From Actinomadura alba (lineage in GTDB: Bacteria; Actinomycetota; Actinomycetes; Streptosporangiales; Streptosporangiaceae), in assembly GCF_014323705.1 (NCBI RefSeq), contig NZ_JABVEC010000029.1, positions 24,106 through 88,105 on the forward strand: a stretch of 64,000 nt of DNA, written 5' to 3'. A program made the translations under genes and the position numbers. Every line of letters starts with the position of its first letter. The stretch's first letter is position 1. Of the stretch, positions 41,331-52,434 are shown one piece after another. The notes beneath the pieces were generated by a model, which was given only the letters and a program-made list of their open reading frames with translations, did no database searches and was not told the DNA's origin.

Positions 41331-42803
41331 TCACGCGCCGCCGTGGGCCGGGGTGGCGCCCGTTTCGGTGTCGCTGCCCGTTCCCGCGTCCGTGCCCGTT
41401 CCCGCGTCCGTGCCCGGTCCCGTGCCCGGTTCCGTGTCGGTTCCCGTCCCCGTACCCATCTCCGCGGATGCCGCCGTGGCGTGCAGCGCGGCCAGCCGCT
41501 GAGCGGTCAGGTCGTACCGCAGGATCAGACAGACGGCGACCGCCATCAGGACGGCGGGCACGACGGTGCCACCGATCACGACGGTGTTGATCGCGCTGTC
41601 GGACTGCGGGACGACCTCGTCGGCATCCGAGGAGACGAAGCCGGCCAGGCCCAGCATCCAGCCGAGCAACAGCGCGCCGAACGCGAACGTCACCGTCTCG
41701 GCGGCGGTCCACAATCCGGTGAACACCCCGGCCCGTCGCGCCCGTGACCGGAGCGCGTCGGCAGTGAGAGTGTCCGCCAGCATCGAGAACTGCAGGAGCT
41801 GGATCCCGGCATAGCCGACGCCGATCACGACGACGACCAGGTAGGCGTAGCCGGCCCCGAGGAACGGCGCCAGGCTCAGCCCGACCGCGCCGATGAGGAA
41901 CAGGACGGACGCCAGCACCATCGCACCGCGCTTGTCCATCCGGCGCGACAGCCGTACCCACACCGGCATGGTGATGATGATGGGCCCGACCAGCGCGAGG
42001 AACAGCGTGGTCACCGCACCGGTGCTGTCGAGCACATAGGTGGCGAAGTACGGCGCGCCCGCAAGCATCATGCCGACGGCGAGCATCTGGGCACAGCTGA
42101 AGCCGAGCAGGTTCAGGAAGGTCCGGTTGCCGCGCGCCGCGGCGAGTTGCGCGCGCAGGGGCACCCGGTCGGCCTCGGCCCTGGCGATGCGCGGTGCCTT
42201 GGCGGTGCCGAAGTAGGTCGCGACCATCGACACCAGCAGCACGCCGCCGATGACCAGCCCCATGAGCCGGTAACCCCCGATGGTGGCCGTGTCGCCCTGG
42301 TGGTTGACGAGCGCCGGCGCCAGCCCGCCGGACAGCAGGATCGCCATGCCCAGGAAGGCCATGCGCCAGGTCAGGAGCCCGGACTGCTCGTGGTAGTCGT
42401 CGGTCATCTCGGCCGGCATCGCCTTGTAGGGCACTTCGAACAGCGCGTAGGCCGTGGCGGCGAGGAAGAAGCATCCGCCGACGTAGAGCGCGGCGACGTC
42501 ACCGCGTACCGACGGCCCGGCGAACGTCAGCACGAACGCCGCCGGCAGGGTCGCCGCCCCCGCCAGCAGCCATGGCCGTCTGGAAGCCGTACGGTCGGAC
42601 AGCCGACCGACGTACGGGTTGATCACCAGATCCCAAAGCTTGGGGAGGAACACCACGAAGCCGGCCAGCACAGCCGGCACGGCGAGCACGTTGGTCAGGT
42701 AGTAGAGGAGCAGCAACCCGGGAACGGTCGAGAAGGTCCCGGCGCAGAAAGAGCCGACACCGTAGCCCATTCGCACCGATCGGGACAGCTCTGCTGAGGC
42801 CAT
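41331..42803 (-). CDS. MFS transporter, glycoside-pentoside-hexuronide (MelB-like) type
   Basis: A 490-residue protein with about 12 membrane segments. YGVGSFCAGTFSTVPGLLLLYYL, FLPKLWDLVINPYVGRLSDRTASRRPWLLAGA and YALFEVPYKAMPAEMTDDYHEQSGLLTWR fit the GPH cation-symporter family. The last 45 residues are a Gly/Thr/Asp repeat tail not found in the family and written in the DNA as GTGCCCGTTCCC-type repeats. It diverges from the SGNH esterase gene and the CebR-type operator between them might influence both. The substrate could be a sugar oligomer. Confidence 0.85.
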   Translation of the reverse strand: MASAELSRSVRMGYGVGSFCAGTFSTVPGLLLLYYLTNVLAVPAVLAGFVVFLPKLWDLVINPYVGRLSDRTASRRPWLLAGAATLPAAFVLTFAGPSVRGDVAALYVGGCFFLAATAYALFEVPYKAMPAEMTDDYHEQSGLLTWRMAFLGMAILLSGGLAPALVNHQGDTATIGGYRLMGLVIGGVLLVSMVATYFGTAKAPRIARAEADRVPLRAQLAAARGNRTFLNLLGFSCAQMLAVGMMLAGAPYFATYVLDSTGAVTTLFLALVGPIIITMPVWVRLSRRMDKRGAMVLASVLFLIGAVGLSLAPFLGAGYAYLVVVVIGVGYAGIQLLQFSMLADTLTADALRSRARRAGVFTGLWTAAETVTFAFGALLLGWMLGLAGFVSSDADEVVPQSDSAINTVVIGGTVVPAVLMAVAVCLILRYDLTAQRLAALHATAASAEMGTGTGTDTEPGTGPGTDAGTGTDAGTGSDTETGATPAHGGA

Positions 42804-42881
42804 GTGCCAATGGAACAGGTTCTAATCCGATCATGGAAGACGGTTGCGCGACCGGACGGGTGAAACCGTGAAAAGGTCCAC

Positions 42882-42934
42882 TTGACGCCACTCTCGGGCG
42901 CCCATAGCTTCAGCAGTGTGGGAGCGCTCCCACA
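42882..42934 (+). promoter_or_regulatory. Promoter and CebR-type operator of the SGNH esterase gene
   Basis: TTGACG (42882-42887), a 17-bp spacer, TAGCTT (42905-42910), then TGGGAGCGCTCCCA (42919-42932), extended to TGTGGGAGCGCTCCCACA (42917-42934), placed at the expected transcription start 41 bp before the ATG. This is the clearest promoter/operator in the window. Confidence 0.85.
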
Positions 42935-42973
42935 CGCTCGGAACACGACTCCACAGCACCCAGGGGTGTGGTC

Positions 42974-44053
42974 ATGCCGAAACGCCAGGTGGTCTCCACG
43001 ACCCTCGCCGGTCTGTTGCTGGGTCTCGCCCTCGTGATCGCCGGTCCGGTCGTGTCCGCGCACGCGGCGGCCGTGAAGATCACGCCATTGGGCGACTCGA
43101 TCACCGGCTCGCCCGGGTGCTGGCGCTCCATCCTGTGGAACAGGCTGCAGAGCGGCGGCCACACCGACATCGACTTCGTGGGCACGCTTCCGCCACAGGG
43201 CTGCGGCCAGGCCCATGACGGCGACAACGAGGGCCACGGCGGAATTCTCGCGACCAACCTGGCGGCCCAGGGGCAGCTGCCCGGCTGGCTCGCGGCCACC
43301 CGCCCCGACATCGTGATGATGCACCTCGGTACGAACGACGTGTGGAGCGGTCGGTCGAACACCGAGATCCTCAACGCGTTAACGACACTGGTCGCGCAGA
43401 TGCGGACGAGCAATCCCGCCATGAGGATCCTGGTCGCCAAGATCATCCCGATGAACCCCGCGACTTGCGCGGACTGCGGGCGGCGGGTCGTCTCGCTCAA
43501 CGACGCCATCCCCGCCTGGGCCGCCGCACAGAGCACACCACGCTCACCGATCACCGTCGTGGACCAATGGGCCGGGTTCAGCACCGCGTCCGACACCTAT
43601 GACGGCGTGCACCCGAACGGCGGCGGCGACCAGAAAATGGCCGACCGCTGGTATCCGGCACTGACCGCGCTCCTGGACGGCACCCCGCCACCGACCGTTC
43701 CGACCCCCACACCCACACCCACACCGACGCCGACGCCGCCGGCGGGCGGCCGGACCTGCCAGGCGGCGGACCGGGTCGTCGGCCAGTGGGCGGGCGGCTT
43801 CCAGGGCGAGGTGACGGTCACCGCCACCGGGAGCGCGCCCATCTCCGCCTGGACTGTCACATTCGGCTTCGCCGGTGGGCAGCGGATCACCCAGTCGTGG
43901 AACAGCGCCCTCACCCAGAGCGGCTCCACCGTGACCGCGAGGAACCTGAGCTGGAACGGAGCCCTGGGCACCGGGGCCACCACGACGTTCGGCTTCCTCG
44001 CCGACGGCGACGGAGCCGGCATGGCGGGCAGTCCTGTCTGCGCCGCCACGTGA
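42974..44053 (+). CDS. Secreted SGNH/GDSL esterase with CBM2
   Basis: A 359-residue secreted enzyme. Signal peptide about 1-33 (ending SAHA), an SGNH hydrolase domain with block I ITPLGDSITGSPG (Ser nucleophile), GTNDVW (block III) and DGVHPN (Asp/His), a Pro-Thr linker, and a C-terminal CBM2 (about 262-359, WAGGFQGEVTVTATGSAP). It resembles CE3-type acetylxylan esterases, removing acetyl groups from plant polysaccharide. The CebR-type operator in its promoter ties it to the cellulase island at 17-23 kb. Confidence 0.92.
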   Translation: MPKRQVVSTTLAGLLLGLALVIAGPVVSAHAAAVKITPLGDSITGSPGCWRSILWNRLQSGGHTDIDFVGTLPPQGCGQAHDGDNEGHGGILATNLAAQGQLPGWLAATRPDIVMMHLGTNDVWSGRSNTEILNALTTLVAQMRTSNPAMRILVAKIIPMNPATCADCGRRVVSLNDAIPAWAAAQSTPRSPITVVDQWAGFSTASDTYDGVHPNGGGDQKMADRWYPALTALLDGTPPPTVPTPTPTPTPTPTPPAGGRTCQAADRVVGQWAGGFQGEVTVTATGSAPISAWTVTFGFAGGQRITQSWNSALTQSGSTVTARNLSWNGALGTGATTTFGFLADGDGAGMAGSPVCAAT

Positions 44054-44090
44054 CGCGGGCGGCGGCCCCCGGCCCGGTGGCCGCCCGCGT
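44053..44090. terminator. Bidirectional terminator
   Basis: ACGCGGGCGGC (44053-44063) against GCCGCCCGCGT (44080-44090), a perfect 11-bp stem between the convergent esterase and acyl-CoA dehydrogenase genes. Confidence 0.8.
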
Positions 44091-45211
44091 CAACGACCGA
44101 GGATCCGGCGGGCGAGCAGTTCCCGGTGGTGGTCCGGATCGCCGAAGAGCAGCCGCGCCGACGTGGCGCGCTTGAAGTACAGGTGCGCGTCGTGCTCCCA
44201 GGTGAAGCCGATGCCGCCGTGGATCTGGATGTTCTCGCCGGCGGCGTCGCGATAGGCCTCGGAGCAGTAGGCCTTCGCCAGCGCGGCCACCGCCGGCAGC
44301 TCGCCCGGGTCGTCGTCGGCGACCGCCGCCGCGTACATCACGGCGGAACGGGCCGACTCGACCGCCACGAGCATGTCCGCGCATTTGTGCTTGACCGCCT
44401 GGAACGCGCCGATCGGGCGGCCGAACTGACGGCGGACCTTGGCGTACTCCACGCTCATGTCCAGCACCCGCTGCGCGCCGCCGAGCTGCTCCGCGGCGAG
44501 CGCCACGGCGGCCCGATCCAAGGTCGCGCGCAGCGCCGCCGCCGCGCCCCCCTCCACACCGACCAGCCTGGCGGGTACGCCGGTGAACCGCAGCCGTGCC
44601 AGCTTCCGGGTCTCGTCGAGCGTCGGCAGCCCGGTGCGGACGAGCCCCGGCGCACGGCCGTCCACGGCGAACAGCGACAGGCCGGCCGGGGCCCGCGCCG
44701 CGACGAGCACCAGGTCCGCGACATGCCCGTCGAGGACGTACGACTTGGCGCCGTCGAGCGCCCAGCCGCCGTAGGCCCGCGCTGACGCCGTCATGCGCAC
44801 CCGGTCGATCTCCCAGCGGCCGTCGTCCTCGGTCCAGGCGAGCGTGGCGATGGTGGTCCCCGCCGCGACACCGGGCAGCAGCTCTCCCTTCGCGGCCTCA
44901 TCACCGGCCGTCACCAGCGCGTCGGCGGCCAGCACGGCACTGGCGAGGTACGGGGCGCAGAGCAGTACCCGGCCCATCTCCTCCATCACGACCGCCAGCT
45001 CGCGATGGCCGCAGCCGGCACCGCCGTACTCCTCGGGGATCGCCATCCCCAGGAGCCCGAGCTCTCCGCCCATCCGCGCCCACACCGCCGGGTCGTAGCC
45101 GTCGGCGGTGGCCATGAGCCGCCGGACCTCCGCACTTGAAGACGTCTCGGCGAAGAACCGGCGCAGCGTCGCGCGCAGCGCCCGGTGCTCCTCGGTGACC
45201 ACGAGCTCCAT
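44090..45211 (-). CDS. Acyl-CoA dehydrogenase (FadE-like)
   Basis: A 373-residue FAD enzyme. VTEEHRALRATLRRFFAE, MAIPEEYGGAGCGHRELAVVMEEMGR, VRRQFGRPIGAFQAVKHKCADM and IQIHGGIGFTWEHDAHLYFKRA are family hallmarks. It lacks the usual catalytic Glu position (DPDHHRELLARRIL follows the HGGIGFTWEH region), a pattern seen in actinobacterial FadE subunits that work as heteromers on sterol or other bulky acyl-CoAs. No partner subunit is adjacent. ATG 45211 follows GAGGG. A TetR-type dyad lies in its promoter. Confidence 0.88.
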   Translation of the reverse strand: MELVVTEEHRALRATLRRFFAETSSSAEVRRLMATADGYDPAVWARMGGELGLLGMAIPEEYGGAGCGHRELAVVMEEMGRVLLCAPYLASAVLAADALVTAGDEAAKGELLPGVAAGTTIATLAWTEDDGRWEIDRVRMTASARAYGGWALDGAKSYVLDGHVADLVLVAARAPAGLSLFAVDGRAPGLVRTGLPTLDETRKLARLRFTGVPARLVGVEGGAAAALRATLDRAAVALAAEQLGGAQRVLDMSVEYAKVRRQFGRPIGAFQAVKHKCADMLVAVESARSAVMYAAAVADDDPGELPAVAALAKAYCSEAYRDAAGENIQIHGGIGFTWEHDAHLYFKRATSARLLFGDPDHHRELLARRILGR

Positions 45212-45225
45212 GCCGCCCTCACAAC

Positions 45226-45239
45226 CAAGCTGACGCTTG
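45226..45239 (-). promoter_or_regulatory. TetR-type dyad in the acyl-CoA dehydrogenase promoter
   Basis: CAAGC-TGAC-GCTTG, 15 bp before the start codon. Leftward, a TAGCAT -10 box sits about 10 bp upstream of the dyad, so a bound repressor would cover the transcription start. Confidence 0.5.
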
Positions 45240-45440
45240 CTTGACTCATATGCTATCCGGGACGGCCGCCGACATGGAGCGCCTCTTAGATCATTCGCGA
45301 CGCCGAGGAGCCGTACGAGACCAGGTCCCGCTTGAACCACTCAGGGCCGGTCATGGTGCGCGACTGTGGCGAACCGGCGCTGTCACTGGGCGACCCATGA
45401 TCCTTCGAGCGTTTGTTCGAATTCTGTCGGCGGGGTCGCT

Positions 45441-45446
45441 TAGTGT
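45441..45446 (+). promoter_or_regulatory. -10 box of a probable leaderless transcript (DUF222-HNH gene)
   Basis: TAGTGT ends 7 bases before GTG 45454; no ribosome site is visible. Confidence 0.45.
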
Positions 45447-45453
45447 TATGGGC

Positions 45454-47865
<2,412 letters not shown>

Positions 47866-47871
47866 CCAGCA

Positions 47872-47890
47872 CCCGGGCGACCTGCCCGGG
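47872..47890 (+). terminator. Short hairpin after the DUF222-HNH gene
   Basis: CCCGGGC-GACCT-GCCCGGG directly after the stop codon (47863-47865). The following 47891-48068 contains no supported gene. Confidence 0.55.
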
Positions 47891-48068
47891 CAGGACAACG
47901 CCACCCGGGGACCGGCGGGGCTCGACGGTGTATCGGGTCAACACCTTCGGCGAGGTGAGGCCGCTTCGCGGGGAAGGCTTCTCGTCAAGGGTGATGCGAC
48001 CGCTCTTATGGGCGGCAGACCCGTTCGGCGCGGACTCCCCCGCGCCTGCTCCTGGAACAACGGGGTCC

Positions 48069-49022
48069 TCAGGCGATTGGGTTGGCGACCGCCGCGACGA
48101 CGCAGTAGCCGATCGGCCCCGTCGTGTCGTAGAGAGCGCATTGCCCTGTCGCCACGCCCTCCTCGCTGAGGTGACCGGTGGTCTCGAGGCCGATCGAGTC
48201 GCCGAGCGGCAGCCGGCTCAGGGTGAGGGTGTAGTCGGCGTTGATGAAGCCGAGGCCCGCCGATCCGAAGTTGGCCATGGGGCTGGCGAAGTCGGCGGCG
48301 AGTGCCACCCGGGCGAACGGCGACAGCGGCTCGCCGTCGACGAGCTCATGTGTCTCACGCAGCCACGCCCGGCGCCGCTTCGCGCTCGCCCACTCGAAGC
48401 CGTCGCCGTCCCCGGCCCCGTCCCCGGCCCCGTCCCCGTCGCCGTCCCTGTCCCCGCCCCTGTCCCCGTCGCCGTCGCCGTCCCTGTCCCCGTCGCCGTC
48501 GCCGTCCCCGTCGCCGTCGCCGTCCCCATCGCCGTTGACCGGCCACAAGTCGAAGGAGACTCCCGGCAACCGTGGCGCGAGATCGGCGTCCGGATCGTCG
48601 GGCGCCGCCACGTTCCACGCTGGCGCGCTCCACACCTGTCCGGGCGGCTGCTCCCCGCGGCGCAGCAGCACCGCGGAGGCGCGCGCCACCGGGCCGTCCG
48701 GGCCGTACGCGACGGCGTCCGCGACCCGGATCCGCCGCCCGTCCCGAATCCGTTCGGTCTCCACTCGTACGGGGACCAGCGGGGTGTTGCGGAACAGGTC
48801 CACGGTCAGCCGCGCGAACCGCAGGTGCTCCTCGGCGTGCTCTCGCTCGAGCTGCCGGGCGAGGAGCCCGCCGAGCAGCCGGCCGTGCAGCATGTCCGGC
48901 GCCCACGGTCCGCGCGCGTGCGGCGCGGGAATCAGTTCGTCGCCCTTCGCGGTGAAGAAGCCCTTCGCGGTGAAGAAGGCCTCCGCGGTGAGGAAGGCCT
49001 CCGACGCCTCACGCTCCGCCAT
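48069..49022 (-). CDS. Thioesterase-like (double hotdog) protein with an Asp-Gly insertion
   Basis: A 317-residue protein. PDMLHGRLLGGLLARQLERE and RFARLTVDLFRNTPLVPVRVE in the first hotdog domain, and PLSPFARVALAADFASPMANFGSAGLGFINADYTLTLSRLPLGDSIGLE in the second, fit acyl-CoA thioesterase-like proteins of actinobacteria. Between the domains about 40 residues are almost pure Asp-Gly/Arg (48408-48533). The N terminus has FFTAKG repeats. ATG 49022 follows GGAGG by 7 bases. Likely a cytoplasmic acyl-CoA hydrolase; activity not certain. Confidence 0.8.
   Translation of the reverse strand: MAEREASEAFLTAEAFFTAKGFFTAKGDELIPAPHARGPWAPDMLHGRLLGGLLARQLEREHAEEHLRFARLTVDLFRNTPLVPVRVETERIRDGRRIRVADAVAYGPDGPVARASAVLLRRGEQPPGQVWSAPAWNVAAPDDPDADLAPRLPGVSFDLWPVNGDGDGDGDGDGDGDGDRDGDGDGDRGGDRDGDGDGAGDGAGDGDGFEWASAKRRRAWLRETHELVDGEPLSPFARVALAADFASPMANFGSAGLGFINADYTLTLSRLPLGDSIGLETTGHLSEEGVATGQCALYDTTGPIGYCVVAAVANPIA
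48408..48533. repeat. Hexanucleotide repeat coding Asp-Gly in the thioesterase-like gene
   Basis: GTCCCC and GTCGCC units over about 125 bp, read on the minus strand as Asp-Gly dipeptides. Confidence 0.85.
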
Positions 49023-49052
49023 GTCTTCGCCTCCTGGACCGCCGGCCACTGA

Positions 49053-49071
49053 ACTAGAGCGGAATTCTAGT
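49053..49071 (-). promoter_or_regulatory. Dyad upstream of the thioesterase-like gene
   Basis: ACTAGA-GCGGAAT-TCTAGT, 6-base arms, 31 bp before the start codon at 49022. A TetR-type operator is plausible. Confidence 0.4.
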
Positions 49072-49100
49072 GGTCGGCTCCCAGGGACCCGAGACCGGCG

Positions 49101-49973
49101 TCAGAGGGACTCGGCCGCCGGAATCACCTCGCGGCCGAGTACCTCGAGGGCCGTGAGCGACGAGACGTCCTTGATAATGCCGTGCGCGACCTGGAAGCCC
49201 TGTTCGGCCAGGCCGCCCAGCGCGTCGACGATGGCCCCGGCGTTCTCTCCGCGCGCGCCCACGGCGAAGTCGAACAGCACGGTCTTCTCGATCGCGTCGT
49301 AGTCGGTGCCCTCGCGTTCACAGTGCTCGCGCAGCACGTCGAGCTTGCGCCCGAGGTCGGGGCCGGGGAACAGGTTGCACGACTGCGCGTACTTCGCGAC
49401 GAGGCGCAGGGTCTTCTTCTCCCCCGAGCCGCCGATGAGGATGGGCGGGTGCGGCCGCGACAGCGGCTGCGGGACGTTGAGCGTGCGGTCCAGGCGGTAG
49501 TGGTCGCCGTGGTGGGCACCATCGTCGTCGGCCCACATCCGCAGGCAGATCTGCAGAGCCTCCTCCAGCCGCTCGAATCGCTCCGCCAGCGGCGGGAACG
49601 GCAGGCCGAGCCCGCGCGCCTCCTCCTCGAACCAGGCGGCGCCCAGGCCGAGCATGGCCCGACCGCCGGAGAGCACATCGAGCGTGCTGACGGCCTTGGC
49701 GAGCAGGCCGGGCTCGCGGTAGACGACACCGCCCACCAGGGTCAGGAGCTTGACCCGCGAGGTCTGACCGGCGAGGTAACCGAGGGTGGTGTAGGCCTCG
49801 AGCATCTCGTGCTCGGGCGGCCCGATAACGCCGATCTGCCAGAAGTGGTCCATGACGCTGACCCGGTCGAAGCCCACATCCTCGGCCGTACGTGCGACCT
49901 CGGCCAGATCGGTGCGCAGGCGGCCCGGCCCGCCGGGCCAGGTGAAGTCGGAGATTTGCAGGCCGAGTTTCAC
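49101..49973 (-). CDS. LLM-class F420-dependent oxidoreductase
   Basis: A 290-residue luciferase-like TIM-barrel enzyme. VMDHFWQIGVIGPPEHEMLEAYTTLGYLAGQTSRVKLLTLVGGVVYREPGLLAKAVSTLDVLSGGRAMLGLGAAWFEEEARGLG is split across the family's typical blocks, with PPILIGGSGEKKTLRLVAKYA near the F420 phosphate site. It would use F420 for hydride transfer to an unknown substrate. GTG 49973 has GGAGG 7 bases upstream. Confidence 0.92.
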   Translation of the reverse strand: MKLGLQISDFTWPGGPGRLRTDLAEVARTAEDVGFDRVSVMDHFWQIGVIGPPEHEMLEAYTTLGYLAGQTSRVKLLTLVGGVVYREPGLLAKAVSTLDVLSGGRAMLGLGAAWFEEEARGLGLPFPPLAERFERLEEALQICLRMWADDDGAHHGDHYRLDRTLNVPQPLSRPHPPILIGGSGEKKTLRLVAKYAQSCNLFPGPDLGRKLDVLREHCEREGTDYDAIEKTVLFDFAVGARGENAGAIVDALGGLAEQGFQVAHGIIKDVSSLTALEVLGREVIPAAESL

Positions 49974-50087
49974 GAGGAGTCCTCCACGTCCGCCGTCACG
50001 ATCTTCACATGATCGCATCCTCTGGCCGGCGAAGTGGAGGTACGCGGTGGCCGGCCCGGGGCCTGCCACACGTGCCCGCGGTGCCTT

Positions 50088-50123
50088 TCATCATGGCCGT
50101 CATCATGGCCGTCATCATGGCCG
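50088..50123. repeat. 12-bp tandem repeat
   Basis: Three units of TCATCATGGCCG upstream of the LLM oxidoreductase gene. No gene is seen in 49974-50170. Confidence 0.85.
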
Positions 50124-50170
50124 CGCGCCGCCGGCCTTCGATACCGCAGCCGAATCAACGGCTCAGGACA

Positions 50171-50836
50171 CTAGCGGGGAGGAAGGGCGGGCGGCCCGAA
50201 GCCGCGCTCGGTCAGCTCGCCGAGCTCGGCCTCGGTGAGCAGCCGGGGCTCGCCGATCGTCTTGGCCCGCACGTAGACGCCGCACAGCCACTCGAGCAGC
50301 CGCGCGTTCTCGTACGCCTCGGCGAGCGTGCCGCCGATGGCCACGCCGCCGTGGTTGGCCATGAGTGCCGCTCGCCGGCCGGCGAGCGCGGTACGTACGC
50401 TGCCGGCGAGTTCGGGGGTGCCGTACGCCGCGTAGTCGGCGACCCGCACCACGCCGCCCAGCAGGAGGGTGTAGTAGTGGATCGGCGGCAGTTCGGCCAT
50501 CGTGGCGGCGACGACGGCGCCGTAGGTGGAGTGCGTGTGCACGATCGCCGCCGCGTCCGTCGTGGCATAGATCGCCAGATGCATGGGGGTCTCCGAGGAC
50601 GGCGCGCCTCCGCCCTCCGCCACGACGTCGCCCTCCGCCGCGACGACACGGCCCTCCATGTCGATGACCGGGATGCCCTCGGGCGTAAGCCGGTCGAGCT
50701 CCACACCGCTCGGCGAGATCGCCACCAGGTCGCCGGAACGCACGCTGAGGTTGCCCGCCGCCCCGATGACCAGCCCCGACTCGGCCGTCTGCCGCCCTGC
50801 CTCGCAGAGTTCCCGCCGTTCGTCTCCCAGCAGCAT
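50171..50836 (-). CDS. Class II aldolase/adducin family protein (fuculose-phosphate aldolase-like)
   Basis: A 221-residue zinc aldolase-fold protein. GLVIGAAGNLSVRSGDLVAISPSGVELDRLTPEG at the N terminus, PMHLAIYATTDAAAIVHTHSTYGAVVAAT (zinc His pair), and ALMANHGGVAIG (third His region) match L-fuculose-1-phosphate aldolases. It is the last gene of a leftward run from the fucose locus and would make lactaldehyde and DHAP from a phosphorylated deoxyketose, which is a different route from the non-phosphorylative enzymes upstream. ATG 50836 starts the fold; the ribosome site is weak. Confidence 0.8.
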   Translation of the reverse strand: MLLGDERRELCEAGRQTAESGLVIGAAGNLSVRSGDLVAISPSGVELDRLTPEGIPVIDMEGRVVAAEGDVVAEGGGAPSSETPMHLAIYATTDAAAIVHTHSTYGAVVAATMAELPPIHYYTLLLGGVVRVADYAAYGTPELAGSVRTALAGRRAALMANHGGVAIGGTLAEAYENARLLEWLCGVYVRAKTIGEPRLLTEAELGELTERGFGPPALPPR

Positions 50837-50886
50837 GCGTATCCCGTCGTCGTTCCGATCGCCCTGCCGCACGTTACTGGGGGCGG

Positions 50887-52434
50887 TCAGATCGCTCTCT
50901 CCCGGTCCTGCCAGTACGGGTCCCGCAACAGGCGCTTGTAGAGCTTTCCGGTCGGGGTACGCGGCATCTCGGTGACGAAGTCGACCGATTTCGGCGCCTT
51001 GTAGCCGGCCAGTGAGACCCGGCAGTGCGCGATCAGCTCCTCCGCGAGCCCGTCCGACGGTACGGCGCCTTCGACGAGCTCGACGGCCGCCTTGACCTGC
51101 TCGCCGAATTCCTCGTCCGGGATGCCGAAGACTGCGACGTCGGCAACGGCCGGGTGGGTGATGAGCACGCCCTCGATCTCGGCCGGATAGATGTTCACCC
51201 CGGCACTGATGATCATGTCGATGGCGCGGTCGGCGAGGAAGAGATAGCCGTCGTCGTCGAAGAACCCGATGTCGCCGGTGGTGAAGAGCCCGTCGCGGTG
51301 GATGGCGGCGGTCTTGTCCGCGTCGCCGTGGTACTCGATGTCGTCGCCACTCGTGTAGCGGAACCAGAGCTGGCCCTGCTCCCCCGGCGTGGCGGGCGAG
51401 CCGTCGGGCCGCAGCACGTGCACCTCGGTCATCGGGAGCGGCCGGCCGACCGTGCCCGGCCTGGCGAGCCACTCCTTCGCGGTGACGACGGTGTTCACCG
51501 CCGACTCGGTCGACCCGTAGTACTCGTGCACGACCGGGCCGAACCATTCGATGATCCGCCGCTTGACCTGCGGCGAGCACGGAGCCGCCCCGTGCCAGAC
51601 GGCGACCAGGCTGGACCCGTCGAACCCGGCGCGGGTCCGCTCGTCCAGCCGCAGCAGCCGTACGAACTGGGTCGGCACAAGGTGCACGTTCGTGATCCGG
51701 TATTCGTCGATGAGCCTCAGCGTCTCGGCCGCGTCGAACACCTGCCGCATGACGACGGACCGGCCGCTCACCATCAGCCCGTACGACCACAGCCACTGGG
51801 CCGAGTGGTAGACCGGCCCGACCAGCAGGGAACGGCCGCCTTCGGGGATGAGCAGGATCTCGGCGAAGACGTCGGCGATCAGCTTCATGGTGGCCACCGG
51901 GACACCGGTCACGAGCTGCTTGCGCCGCACCGCCTTGGGCCGTCCGGTGGTGCCGGAGGTGTAGATCAGCGTGACGCCGAGCACTTGGTCCGCGGGTTCG
52001 TCGGCCGAGCCGTCCGCGATGAACTTCTCGTACGGGGTGAAGCCGGGAATCTCACCACCGAGCGACACCCGGGCCGTCAGGTCGAGTCCCTCGGATGCGG
52101 CGGTGGCCACGTCGGCGAGGCGGTCCTCGGAGAAGAGCACGGCGGCGCCGGAGTCCTCCAGCACGTACCGCAGCTCGTCGGCGGTCCAGTGCCAGTTCAC
52201 CAGGGCGTAGTTCAGGCCCGCGTGGCTCGCCGCGGTCATGAGCTCGAAGTACTCGCGGCGGTTGCCCGAGTGGATCGCGATCGTGTCGCCGACGCCGAGC
52301 CCGAGCGCGCGCAGCACATCGATCAGCCGGTTGACGCGCTCGTCGAACTCACGCCAAGTCGTCGTCCCCCATTCGTCGGTGAGGGCCGGCTCGTCCGGCG
52401 TGGCATCGGCATGGGGAAGCAGCAGTTCGGCCAT
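50887..52434 (-). CDS. Acyl-CoA synthetase (AMP-forming)
   Basis: A 515-residue adenylate-forming ligase. The phosphate loop is LIYTSGTTGRPKAV; YYGSTESAVNTVV and YTSGDDIEYHGDADKTA are the adenine and hinge motifs; PKSVDFVTEMPRTPTGKLYKRLLR holds the catalytic Lys. It activates a carboxylic acid to its CoA thioester. ATG 52434 follows GGAGG by 4 bases. Its link to the adjacent sugar genes is unclear, and it is separated from the permease gene by 253 bp. Confidence 0.9.
   Translation of the reverse strand: MAELLLPHADATPDEPALTDEWGTTTWREFDERVNRLIDVLRALGLGVGDTIAIHSGNRREYFELMTAASHAGLNYALVNWHWTADELRYVLEDSGAAVLFSEDRLADVATAASEGLDLTARVSLGGEIPGFTPYEKFIADGSADEPADQVLGVTLIYTSGTTGRPKAVRRKQLVTGVPVATMKLIADVFAEILLIPEGGRSLLVGPVYHSAQWLWSYGLMVSGRSVVMRQVFDAAETLRLIDEYRITNVHLVPTQFVRLLRLDERTRAGFDGSSLVAVWHGAAPCSPQVKRRIIEWFGPVVHEYYGSTESAVNTVVTAKEWLARPGTVGRPLPMTEVHVLRPDGSPATPGEQGQLWFRYTSGDDIEYHGDADKTAAIHRDGLFTTGDIGFFDDDGYLFLADRAIDMIISAGVNIYPAEIEGVLITHPAVADVAVFGIPDEEFGEQVKAAVELVEGAVPSDGLAEELIAHCRVSLAGYKAPKSVDFVTEMPRTPTGKLYKRLLRDPYWQDRERAI

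Noticed and set aside
44090..45340. Longer acyl-CoA dehydrogenase starting at 45340
   Set aside because: The extra N terminus lies upstream of the probable promoter and dyad, and ATG 45211 has a good ribosome site.
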